This document shows, one piece after another, positions 28,298 to 36,604 of a stretch of 64,000 bases of DNA; position 1 is the stretch's first letter; each line of letters begins with the position of its first letter. Under the pieces are notes generated by a model. It was not told the origin of the DNA and did no database searches. It saw only the letters and a program-made list of their open reading frames with translations. The translations under genes and the position numbers were made by a program. Origin of the DNA: Pseudomonadales bacterium (GTDB taxonomy: Bacteria; Pseudomonadota; Gammaproteobacteria; Pseudomonadales; Azotimanducaceae); the NCBI GenBank assembly GCA_011525295.1, contig WTGV01000064.1, positions 1-64,000 on the forward strand, given 5' to 3'.

Positions 28298-28827
28298 TAC
28301 GCCCAATCTCGATCCCAAGACACCGTTATCTTTGATCCTGAATCTACGTTGTGAACGTACTCCGGTATGAACGGAATCATCAAATCTTGTTCAGACCCGA
28401 CTCGTACCACCAAAACCGGATGTGCACCATTCCAAGCTACATCGTGCACCACACCCAAATGCTCCGATTTCAAATTGATCACTTCCACGCCCAATAGATC
28501 AACCCAATAGTGTTCTTTTTCATCAAGCATGGGTAAAACATCTCGCGGGACTCCTATTAGTTTGTTGACGTATTTGTCAGCTTCGTCGCGAGAATTGGAT
28601 TTTTCGAAACACACCAACATACTATTTCCCTTGGGTTGGATCGAGAAATCGCTGACAACACTCCAATCTTCGGCATCACTGCGTTCGTCTCGCAATGCCC
28701 ATGGTCGATACTGAAAAAGGTTTTCGGGTGGGTCGGTGAAACTAGTGAGGTGGTTCCACCCCTTAACACCAAATGGTCGAGACACACGCCCAACGACCAC
28801 GAATGACTGTGTGATTGCCGATTGCAT
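28297..28827 (-). CDS. rimM: 16S rRNA processing protein RimM
   Basis: RimM is a 30S maturation factor that binds S19. The 176-residue protein starts with VVVGRVSRPFGVKG, the family signature, and has a C-terminal PRC-barrel domain with HYWVDLLGVEVIN. Length matches E. coli (182). It lies 37 nt after rpsP, and its TAA overlaps the trmD ATG. Confidence 0.96.
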   Translation of the reverse strand: MQSAITQSFVVVGRVSRPFGVKGWNHLTSFTDPPENLFQYRPWALRDERSDAEDWSVVSDFSIQPKGNSMLVCFEKSNSRDEADKYVNKLIGVPRDVLPMLDEKEHYWVDLLGVEVINLKSEHLGVVHDVAWNGAHPVLVVRVGSEQDLMIPFIPEYVHNVDSGSKITVSWDRDWA

Positions 28828-28864
28828 GTTTTCTAAACACTGAGATTTTTGTCAAATGATCAAT

Positions 28865-29557
28865 TTATGAGGACTTGTCATCATCAGACTTCGCATCCTC
28901 GTCGTCTGAAGCCTTTTCGACATCGGGCTCACCGGTCGTGTCTTCTGTAGCATCCTCTGATGAGTCAACTTCGGCTGATTGAGCTGCTGTCTCAGACTCA
29001 ACTGCATCGTCTTGTTCTACAGGTTCCTCTTCTTCAACATCAGTGCTCGAATCAGTTGATTCCTCAGAGGTTTCTTCTTCCTCTGCCGAGTCTTCAGAGA
29101 CCGTGTCGTCTTCAGCTTCTTCCGCGGGTTCCTCTACTTCTTCGGTGGCCTCGGCACCGGCTTCTATGTCCACAGACTCTTCTTGGGAAACTGTGTCTTC
29201 GGCAACGTCTTCTAACCCGGCGCTCTCTTCCGATGCTGTCTGTTCTTCTTCTTGATCATCGGCGCTCGAGCGTTCAACTTGCTCGGGCACGACAGGTTCC
29301 GGTGGTAGCGCATCCAATATACGGGCTCTAGCAACAATGCTCTTTACTTTCGGCGACAATTGTGCGCCGACACTCAACCAGTAGTCGACACGTTCGAGGT
29401 CGACCCGCATCGGTTCGGATTTGCCGCGCGCAACGGGATCGTAAAAACCAACTCTTTCGATAAATCTTCCGTCTCGAGGACTACGCTTATCAGCCACCGC
29501 CAGATGGTAAAACGGCTTTTTCTTTGTACCTGCTCGAGACAGGCGAATTACTACCAT
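28865..29557 (-). CDS. rpsP: 30S ribosomal protein S16 with long acidic tail
   Basis: The first ~85 residues are a normal S16 (MVVIRLSRAGTKKKPFYHLA, then VGFYDP). Residues from about 88 to 230 form a low-complexity tail almost entirely of Glu, Asp, Ser, Ala, Thr and Val. E. coli S16 is 82 residues. No stop codon or frameshift separates core from tail, so it is one gene. A tail of this size is unusual for a ribosomal protein; it would be flexible, strongly negative, and could be trimmed, interact with basic proteins, or reflect adaptation to an ionic environment. The operon continues with rimM. Confidence 0.94.
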   Translation of the reverse strand: MVVIRLSRAGTKKKPFYHLAVADKRSPRDGRFIERVGFYDPVARGKSEPMRVDLERVDYWLSVGAQLSPKVKSIVARARILDALPPEPVVPEQVERSSADDQEEEQTASEESAGLEDVAEDTVSQEESVDIEAGAEATEEVEEPAEEAEDDTVSEDSAEEEETSEESTDSSTDVEEEEPVEQDDAVESETAAQSAEVDSSEDATEDTTGEPDVEKASDDEDAKSDDDKSS

Positions 29558-29892
29558 GTTGAGTTTAGAACCAATGCTAAATTAAAGCGTGGAATTTTAC
29601 AAGAATTGTACCAATTATGGAAATTACAAGAGTATATTCGATGGCGATGTGCTCGAGTTACCTTCACTAGGCAAGTAAAAACGGGGGAAAGAGGCAAGAT
29701 TGAGTGCTAAACTAATACAACATCGATACGCAGGTGCAAGCCATATAGACTAGTACTAGCCTATTTCAAACATGCTCAAACGTGGAATATTGTCGGTATT
29801 TGAGTGCCAAGAATGAAACTACGAAATTATGTGCGTTTTCAAGATTCCCACTTTGTCGATCGTACAATGAAGATTTGCAATTGTTGTGAGTT
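29558..29892. other. gap between rpsP and an outer-membrane gene, no gene seen
   Basis: This stretch should hold the promoter of the rpsP operon (minus strand), but no clear -35/-10 pair was recognised. It is A/T-rich, with no open frame that resembles a protein. At its edge (29888-29920) an imperfect hairpin, GAGTTT with AAACTC plus ATCTC with GAGAT, covers the stop codon of the outer-membrane gene. No T-run follows it, so a Rho-independent terminator is not well supported. Confidence 0.4.
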
Positions 29893-30726
29893 TCATCTCT
29901 TGAAAGTGAGATTTAAACTCATGGACCAACTACTCAATTCACTGAATGTTGTCGTATTCATCGCATCGGGGAATGGGTGTCGCTGGTAACTTGCACTTTG
30001 AACCAAATCATCCCGAACACGATGAGCAATCTTCAGTCCAACACTCATGCGAGAATTAATCTGGTAATCGATACCAACCATGACGTTGATAGCCCAAACC
30101 CAATCGACCAAGTCTGTTTTCTGAAGCACGTTGAAGTTCGAAGCAGGCGGCCCATCACACTGATCGCTGATACAAGCATAATCCGAGCGAAAAAGTAGTT
30201 CCTCGATTTCAGCTCGAGCAACTCCCACGCCGATTCCAATGTAGCTCGTTAGAGGAAGATTGTTCGCGAATTGGAAATCACGGTATGAATTCACCATTAA
30301 CCCGGTGAACGAAATACCTCCTATCGTAGATTCAACAACACTGCTGTATTCAGAATTCTCGTTCAGTAGTAAGGGAGATCCATCCAGAAACGTGATTCTG
30401 TCATAAATCTGGAGTGTGTCGTTGCTTGCAAGTGTGAAAGCTGTTTCCAGTCTATATTTGCGAATAGACTTGCCAATTGATAGTTCTATTCCGTACCTAG
30501 TACTAGTGTCCAAATCGTAGTACCATCTGTATCCCCTAGGTTCCTGAGGACACACGAACGTCGGATAGCAGACCCGATCATTGTTGAAACCAGCTTGTTT
30601 CACCGTGTCCATCCAGTCAGTGCCGACAGAAATTCCGAAATACCACTCGGTGCTTTGAGCGATCAAGTTGCTCGTACAAATGATTGAAAGCACGATCGTG
30701 CACACTAGTTTCAATGTCTTCTCCAT
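29893..30726 (-). CDS. predicted outer-membrane beta-barrel protein
   Basis: The 277-residue product has a clear signal peptide (about 1-23, ending LIAQ) followed by alternating polar and aromatic strands typical of an eight-stranded barrel: WYFGISVGTDW, YRLETAFTLA, SYIGIGVGVARA and a closing SWSMSLNLTF strand. Two Cys pairs lie in predicted loops. It vaguely resembles OmpA-like and surface-antigen-type barrels, but no family can be named. It interrupts the usual ffh-rpsP adjacency, lying 61 nt after ffh on the same strand, which suggests insertion into an old operon. Confidence 0.75.
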   Translation of the reverse strand: MEKTLKLVCTIVLSIICTSNLIAQSTEWYFGISVGTDWMDTVKQAGFNNDRVCYPTFVCPQEPRGYRWYYDLDTSTRYGIELSIGKSIRKYRLETAFTLASNDTLQIYDRITFLDGSPLLLNENSEYSSVVESTIGGISFTGLMVNSYRDFQFANNLPLTSYIGIGVGVARAEIEELLFRSDYACISDQCDGPPASNFNVLQKTDLVDWVWAINVMVGIDYQINSRMSVGLKIAHRVRDDLVQSASYQRHPFPDAMNTTTFSELSSWSMSLNLTFKR

Positions 30727-30787
30727 TCTATTTTCTCAACGAGGTAGTCAAACATTCACCGCCTGAAACAGCACACAGCTTGAACTT

Positions 30788-32146
30788 TCATTTCATCTTC
30801 AGCTGTTCTGGATTCATCGCTGCCATCGCTCTTGAGAGATGTTTCTTACGACCCATGCGCTTCATTTGCTTCTCTAGCTGCTGAAATTTGCGCATCGTGA
30901 GATTTACATCTTGGACCCGCGTACCACTGCCATTTGCAATTCTCTTTTTGCGCGACGGCGAGTTATTGACGAGGTTAGGAAACAACTTTTCTCTCGAAGT
31001 CATAGAGTCGATTATCACGCATTGTTTCTGAATCTCCGCTTCGTCGACGTCTTTGATTTTTGCATTCATTGAACCTAAATTCGGCAACATATCAAGCATG
31101 CTTGAGCGTCCTCCCATCTCAACGAACTGCGATAACTGGTCGCGCATGTCTTCTAGATTGAATTTTCTGCCACTCACGATTTTCTTGCCGAGCCGTTGAG
31201 CTTTCTTGTGGTCAAGTTTTCGTTCTGCTTCTTCGAGGTACGAGAGCACGTCTCCCATTCCCAGAATCCGCGAAGCGATTCGATCGGGGTGGAAAGGCTC
31301 TAACGAATCTATGCCTTCACCTGTTCCAATGAACTTTATGGGTTTGCCCAGAACTGATCGAACTGACAAAGCAGCACCACCTCGTGTATCCGCGTCTGCT
31401 TTAGCTAGAATTACGCCAGTTAACGGTAGCGCTTCCTGGAATGCTTTCGCGGTAGTGGCGGCATCTTGACCCGTCATCGCGTCGACGACGAAAAGTGTTT
31501 CCCTAGGTTGTAATACTTTGTGTAGCTTTGTAATCTCAGCCATCATCGTTTCATCTACTGTTAAGCGACCCGCGGTGTCCACAACCAACACTTCATCAAA
31601 CTGCTTCTGTGAGTCGTTTAAGGCACTCATTACAATTTTTTCAGGACTATTGTCGATATTGGAGGGTATGCATCGAACACCTGCTTCTCCCGCTAAGATC
31701 TCAAGTTGTTCGAGTGCGGCGGGACGATACACGTCTGCAGAAACAACAGCTACTTGCTTCTCTTCGCGCTCTTTCAACAGTTTCGCGAGTTTAATAGCTG
31801 TAGTGGTTTTACCGACACCCTGAAGCCCAGCCATCAATACTACATTGGGATGACTCCCACCATCAAGATCAAGCCGAGTATTTGTTCCTCCCATGACCTC
31901 GACTAAGGACTCATGAACGATCTTTATGAATGCATCACCCGGCTGGGTTTGTCGAGCTACTGTTTGGCCGATTGCTTTTTGCTGTACGGTTTGTACAAAA
32001 TCAAGTACGACACTAAACGCGACATCAGCATCCAACAGCGCAGTGCGGACTTCCCGCATGGCGTCTTTTATGTTGCTTTCCGTTAGCTTCCTGTGCTTTA
32101 GAGGGAGCAGGACGTTCGATAACTTGTCAGATAGATTGTTAAACAC
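30788..32146 (-). CDS. ffh: signal recognition particle GTPase Ffh
   Basis: Ffh binds signal sequences and 4.5S RNA and docks with FtsY. The 452-residue protein has the N domain (1-90), the G domain with GLQGVGKTTT (about 107-116), DTAGR and TKAD-like AKAD, and a Met-rich M domain with the RNA-binding RIANGSGTRVQDVN segment. Length is typical. It is divergent from the ypjD gene across 131 nt, as in E. coli. Confidence 0.97.
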   Translation of the reverse strand: MFNNLSDKLSNVLLPLKHRKLTESNIKDAMREVRTALLDADVAFSVVLDFVQTVQQKAIGQTVARQTQPGDAFIKIVHESLVEVMGGTNTRLDLDGGSHPNVVLMAGLQGVGKTTTAIKLAKLLKEREEKQVAVVSADVYRPAALEQLEILAGEAGVRCIPSNIDNSPEKIVMSALNDSQKQFDEVLVVDTAGRLTVDETMMAEITKLHKVLQPRETLFVVDAMTGQDAATTAKAFQEALPLTGVILAKADADTRGGAALSVRSVLGKPIKFIGTGEGIDSLEPFHPDRIASRILGMGDVLSYLEEAERKLDHKKAQRLGKKIVSGRKFNLEDMRDQLSQFVEMGGRSSMLDMLPNLGSMNAKIKDVDEAEIQKQCVIIDSMTSREKLFPNLVNNSPSRKKRIANGSGTRVQDVNLTMRKFQQLEKQMKRMGRKKHLSRAMAAMNPEQLKMK

Positions 32147-32277
32147 TTGGAAAAAATTTGTGGATCATTGAGCCCAGAACATGGGGCTATCGTTACAAAG
32201 TATAGGTAAGAACCTATGCCGCAGACTCTACTCTACAGCCAACTCCATCTTTTACTCATCATCTCAACTCTGTCAAA

Positions 32278-33084
32278 ATGACATTCGCGGACCTTGCCGT
32301 TCCCTTAATGATCGGAATAAGCTACCTGACGGCTGCGGTTCTGGTTTTTGGTCTCCGCGGTTCTAAACGTGGTCTGTACAGCGTTGTTTATGTTCTCGGA
32401 ATCTTGGCGACTGTTCTTCATGCCGGGTACGCCTATTCTCGATTTTGGGTTCCAGGAGGAATCGACTTCGCAATCTATCCAATCCTGCTCGTGGTTACGT
32501 TGTGTATCGCGTTAATCGTGCAAGTTGAACACATTTACCAACCCACCCGGGCGAAACCCATCTTATTCGTATCCTACGTCGTGGTTGGACCAGTAATCGC
32601 AATCGGTGCATTGTTTCATCAAGAAGGTGCTCATGTAACAAACGCGTTGCCCAACTTGACCGTACATGCGCTTTCGAGTCTCGCCGCATACTCCATATTA
32701 GCTTATGCCGCTTGCCATGCGATCTTACTGATTTATCTCGACTATGCACTTAGAGCAAACGCCACTAACGCGTTCCTAAGTATGTTTCCCCCACTTGAGT
32801 CGGCGGAGAAGATTCTGTTTAATGCAATCTGGGTTGGGTTGCTGTTATTGACCGGCGCGAATGTATCAGGCTTAGTGTTTTTCTGGGGAGAGCTATTTTC
32901 AGAGATAAGTCATCTGCATATGATTTTTACGATGATCGCGTGGGTGTTGTATGCATTCGTAATGTTCGGTCACTTTAAGTTTGGCTGGCGAGGAAACTTT
33001 ACAACGAGACTGTCGCTCATTGCATTCGCCTTTCTATTGGCTGGCTACTTTGGCTTACGGTTCATACTCAGGCTGACCGCTTAA
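32278..33084 (+). CDS. ypjD: YpjD, CcsA-like membrane protein
   Basis: The 268-residue protein has about eight hydrophobic helices and belongs to the cytochrome c assembly (CcsA/CcmF-like) superfamily. The family region FFWGELFSEISHLHMIF (about 200-216) with its His residues lies before the last helices. In E. coli the equivalent gene sits beside yfjD (corB), divergent from ffh, and has been linked to magnesium/cobalt resistance functions rather than cytochrome c. The same order here supports the ypjD identity. Haem binding is unproven. Confidence 0.85.
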   Translation: MTFADLAVPLMIGISYLTAAVLVFGLRGSKRGLYSVVYVLGILATVLHAGYAYSRFWVPGGIDFAIYPILLVVTLCIALIVQVEHIYQPTRAKPILFVSYVVVGPVIAIGALFHQEGAHVTNALPNLTVHALSSLAAYSILAYAACHAILLIYLDYALRANATNAFLSMFPPLESAEKILFNAIWVGLLLLTGANVSGLVFFWGELFSEISHLHMIFTMIAWVLYAFVMFGHFKFGWRGNFTTRLSLIAFAFLLAGYFGLRFILRLTA

Positions 33085-33104
33085 ACAGACACACTATTCG
33101 AAAT

Positions 33105-34439
33105 ATGGATCTCTCTCTCATATTCCAAGGAATCGCAGTTTTCTTGTTATTGCTGTGTAGTGCATATTTCTCTAGTTCAGAAACAGCAATGATGAAGCTG
33201 AATCCTTACCGGCTCAAACACATGGTGTTAGAGGGGCACCGCGGGGCGCGAAAAGCGAATCGAATGTTGCGCAAGACAGACCGGTTATTAAGCGTAATTC
33301 TCATCGGGAATAACTTAGTAAATATTTGCGCAGCGGTAATAACCGCTAACATTTGCAAAGAGCTGTTCGGTTTTCTCGGCGAGGCCACAGCCGACGCCAT
33401 ATCTGTCATATCGTTGACGATAGTCGTGCTGATTTTTGCGGAAATTGCACCAAAAACCATTGCCGCGAGACGACCAGAGACGATCGCATTTCCGTCAACT
33501 TATCTGCTCGACCCTTTACAACGATTACTAGCACCCGTCGTAACGTTTGTGAACTATTTCGCTCGAATGCTCGTTGACCTCTTCGTGAAAAAAGTCAAGG
33601 CGGAACCCTCCTCCTTGTCTCTCGATGAATTGCGTACCGTCGTACAGCGCGACAGTGACATTGATCTAAAGCGTCAGGCTATGTTATTAGGGATTTTGGA
33701 TCTAGGGAAAGCGACGGTCAACAACATCATGATCCCCTACCAGAAAGTTAAAGGCGTCGACGTGGCGAAACCTAAAGAAGCAATCGTCCGAGATATAGTC
33801 ACCGCTCAGCATACTCGACTCCCAGTATATCATGAAGAACTGAATGGCGTTATTGGCGTATTCCACATGAAACGTTCGGGCGAACTCTTTGAATCTGGCG
33901 AATTTGACCAAAAACATTTTGAAAGTGAATTAGAACCCCCAACTTTCGTACCGAGTGGTACTCCCTTGTCGACTCAGTTGATTAACTTTCAACAAAACAA
34001 ACAAAGGATTGCCCATGTAGTCGATGAATATGGTACGATCTTAGGAATTGTGACTTTGGAAGACATCCTTGAAGAAGTCGTGGGAGAATTCACGACCGAC
34101 ATCAACGCTACCGTCACCGATGTCTACCCTCAGAACGACGGGACCTTCGTAATCAATGGGCGGGCACTTCTACGAGAAATCAACGTTAGCTTGAACTGGG
34201 ATCTCCCGATCACTGGACCTAGAACGATGAATGGTCTAATATTGGAGAGTCTTGAAGTTATCCCGGACGGACCTACGTGTGTTAAAATCGAAACCGAAGA
34301 TGCTCAGTTCATTATGGAGACGATCCTAGTGCGGGAGAACGTTATTAGGAGTTTGCGTGTCACATATGAAAAGATTGACAGAGAATCGAGCGAAGACGAT
34401 GAAGAATCTAAAGAGAAAGAACAGGAGACCAAAACGTGA
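33105..34439 (+). CDS. corB: CorB/CNNM-family transporter with CBS pair
   Basis: The 444-residue protein has a DUF21 membrane domain (about 1-180, opening with SSSETAMMKLNPYRLKHM), a CBS-domain pair (about 205-330, with VVDEYGTILGIVTLEDILEE) and a CorC/HlyC domain (about 345-425). The family exports or senses magnesium. The C-terminal 30 residues are charged. It follows ypjD by 20 nt, the classical order. The stop overlaps the start of a small Cys-tailed gene (GTGA). Confidence 0.92.
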   Translation: MDLSLIFQGIAVFLLLLCSAYFSSSETAMMKLNPYRLKHMVLEGHRGARKANRMLRKTDRLLSVILIGNNLVNICAAVITANICKELFGFLGEATADAISVISLTIVVLIFAEIAPKTIAARRPETIAFPSTYLLDPLQRLLAPVVTFVNYFARMLVDLFVKKVKAEPSSLSLDELRTVVQRDSDIDLKRQAMLLGILDLGKATVNNIMIPYQKVKGVDVAKPKEAIVRDIVTAQHTRLPVYHEELNGVIGVFHMKRSGELFESGEFDQKHFESELEPPTFVPSGTPLSTQLINFQQNKQRIAHVVDEYGTILGIVTLEDILEEVVGEFTTDINATVTDVYPQNDGTFVINGRALLREINVSLNWDLPITGPRTMNGLILESLEVIPDGPTCVKIETEDAQFIMETILVRENVIRSLRVTYEKIDRESSEDDEESKEKEQETKT

Positions 34440-34687
34440 TTTTTTCAGCATTTAGACGATGGTTCAGCCGCTCTAAATCGACTTCAAATAGGCCCGCAGA
34501 AAGCGCGGAGAGTATGTTTATCGCACCCGCGGTAGCCCCTGTCGGCGCTATTCACCCATCAGATTCAGATACGGAAGCCGACGATACTGAAGCTGTGGAG
34601 GGAAAGGCCATCGATACCGATACCGGCGTCGACTCCTCTGGCGGAGAATCTAGTTGTGGGGCTTCGTGCGGCGCTATGTTTCCGTAG
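34436..34687 (+). CDS. small Cys-tailed acidic protein of unknown function
   Basis: The 83-residue product starts at a GTG that overlaps the corB stop, so translation is probably coupled. Its N-terminus is basic (FRRWFSRSKS), the middle is Ala/Val/Pro then Asp/Glu/Thr-rich (about 45-68), and it ends SSCGASCGAMFP. No signal peptide or membrane helix is seen. The CGAxCG-like tail is the kind of motif found in metal-binding peptides, and resembles in spirit the EGxCG motif of the bufferin precursor elsewhere in this window, but Gly-Cys spacing differs and no homology is claimed. Its function may be linked to the CorB ion role. Confidence 0.6.
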   Translation: MIFSAFRRWFSRSKSTSNRPAESAESMFIAPAVAPVGAIHPSDSDTEADDTEAVEGKAIDTDTGVDSSGGESSCGASCGAMFP

Positions 34688-34688
34688 C

Positions 34689-36407
34689 TTAGTTCGTTTG
34701 TCCGGAAGTCTCGCGCCATTGACGATTTAACGCGGACAAAACTGCCAAGAAAGATCTCTCGATCCCGTCTCGATCTCGGCTGATTCCAAAGTACTTTTGA
34801 CCTTCGAAGCTAACGGTAGCGATGCCAAACTGCGGTACTTTCTGGAACACACCATCAAAATTGGAGATCCCGTATAGCTGGTAAGCCTCTAATTGGAGAG
34901 GTTCGTTGATGGTTTCGACCAGCGAGTTTACAAAAGCGTCTATCGGTGTGGTACCGGTTCCCTTGAGTTCTAAGAAACTATCTGCCAAGGCTATTGATGC
35001 TTTGACACTTATGTCCGGTTCTTCACCATCCACTTCCCAACGTAACAACCTGTATGGACCAGATTCAACACAATACTCGAGAAACAATTGTTCGAGAATT
35101 TCGTCTGGAGAGACTTCACGTTGTTTGGTTTCAGTGAGCGACTGCACATCCCGGGCAAATTCCACCAGCATATCACGGGGAAGATGTATGTCGAAATACT
35201 CCTCGAGAATAAAACCTACACCTCCTTTCCCAGACTGGCTGTTTACACGGACAGACTCGCGATACGATGCGCCGATGTCAGCTGGATCAATCGGTAAATA
35301 TGGAACCTCCCACCGTTCTCTATCTACTTGTGCCATACCCTTGCGGATGGCATCTTGATGCGAACCGGAGAATGCTGTAAATACTAGATCGCCTGCGTAT
35401 GGATGACGGGGGTGTACAGGTAATTTGTTGATTCCGATAACTGTTTCCCTGATACCTGTCATATCGCGTAAGTCCAACTGAGGGTCTACTCCTTGAGAGA
35501 ATAGGTTCATTGCAACCGTAACCAGATCGCAATTTCCAGTGCGTTCACCATTACCGAACAGTGTCCCTTCCACACGCTCTGCCCCGGCCATAAGTGCTAG
35601 CTCGGTAGCTGCGACTCCCGTACCCCGATCATTGTGAGTATGGAGACTAATAACTGAAGAGTCTCGATACTTGTAATTGCGACAGAAATACTCAATTTGA
35701 TCTGCGTAAATATTTGGGGTTGCGAGCTCAACGGTGGACGGAAGATTTATGATGACTTTGTCGTCTGGTGTAGCTCCCCAAGTTTTAGCAACGGCTTCAC
35801 TTACTTCAATTGCAAAATCGAGCTCCGTTCCGGTAAAACTTTCAGGGGAGTATTCGAATCGAATGTTCGTACCACTCAATCCCCGACACATTTTTCGTAC
35901 TAAATCCGTACCCGAGACGGCAAGATCGATAATCTCAGATTGGTCCATATCGAAAACAACTCGCCGCTGAAGTGTCGAGGTCGAGTTGTATAGATGAAAG
36001 ATCGCTTTCTTCGCGCCGTCAAGAGCGTCGATCGTTCGAGTAATTAATTCTTCACGTGCTTGGCACAGGACTTGTAAGGTTACATTGTCTGGAACCAAGT
36101 CCTGATCGATTAACTTCCGGATGAAATCAAAATCAGGTTGCGAAGCAGCAGGAAAACCAACTTCAATCTCGATAAATCCAATGTTCACGAGCAGCTCAAA
36201 CATCCGAGTCTTTTCATCAACAGTCATCGGATCAATCAATGCCTGATTGCCATCGCGTAAGTCCACGCTACACCACATGGGTGCTTCATCTAGCTGTTTG
36301 TGCGGCCAACTGCGGTCCGGGAGCTCGATGGGAGAGAAAGCTCGGTACTTCCCATATGGCATGACACCGGACTTACTTCCTGACAGTTGGCTCTCGTGCA
36401 TTGACAT
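34689..36407 (-). CDS. leuA: 2-isopropylmalate synthase, long type
   Basis: LeuA condenses acetyl-CoA with 2-ketoisovalerate in leucine synthesis. The 572-residue protein is of the long form (as in Corynebacterium and fungi) with WCSVDLRDGNQAL (about 45-57), metal-binding HTHND, and the C-terminal LeuA regulatory domain (about 430-565) expected for leucine feedback. It is monocistronic here and ends one nt from the convergent 83-residue gene. No leader peptide with a leucine run was found upstream. Confidence 0.95.
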   Translation of the reverse strand: MSMHESQLSGSKSGVMPYGKYRAFSPIELPDRSWPHKQLDEAPMWCSVDLRDGNQALIDPMTVDEKTRMFELLVNIGFIEIEVGFPAASQPDFDFIRKLIDQDLVPDNVTLQVLCQAREELITRTIDALDGAKKAIFHLYNSTSTLQRRVVFDMDQSEIIDLAVSGTDLVRKMCRGLSGTNIRFEYSPESFTGTELDFAIEVSEAVAKTWGATPDDKVIINLPSTVELATPNIYADQIEYFCRNYKYRDSSVISLHTHNDRGTGVAATELALMAGAERVEGTLFGNGERTGNCDLVTVAMNLFSQGVDPQLDLRDMTGIRETVIGINKLPVHPRHPYAGDLVFTAFSGSHQDAIRKGMAQVDRERWEVPYLPIDPADIGASYRESVRVNSQSGKGGVGFILEEYFDIHLPRDMLVEFARDVQSLTETKQREVSPDEILEQLFLEYCVESGPYRLLRWEVDGEEPDISVKASIALADSFLELKGTGTTPIDAFVNSLVETINEPLQLEAYQLYGISNFDGVFQKVPQFGIATVSFEGQKYFGISRDRDGIERSFLAVLSALNRQWRETSGQTN

Positions 36408-36604
36408 CAGTAAATTGGCATACTTTGTTTAAGAAGTTTATTCGGAAAAATCATTCCTGTATTTCGTAAGTATTCACGGTCTTATGACTACTACCTATTC
36501 TATTATAAAACTAACAATAATGAGAATACGTAGAACGAGCTCAGACGCACATCTACATGGATGTCGGCGTACCCCCGTTTACCAAGTAACACTTATTTTC
36601 CGAG

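Noticed and set aside
29360-29710. Plus-strand frame overlapping rpsP
   Set aside because: It is antisense to the clear S16 gene and has no protein-like pattern.
29888-29920. Rho-independent terminator after the outer-membrane gene
   Set aside because: The stem is imperfect and no T-run follows in the direction of transcription.
36502-36507. TATAAT ahead of leuA as promoter
   Set aside because: No acceptable -35 at the right distance was found, so it is not listed.
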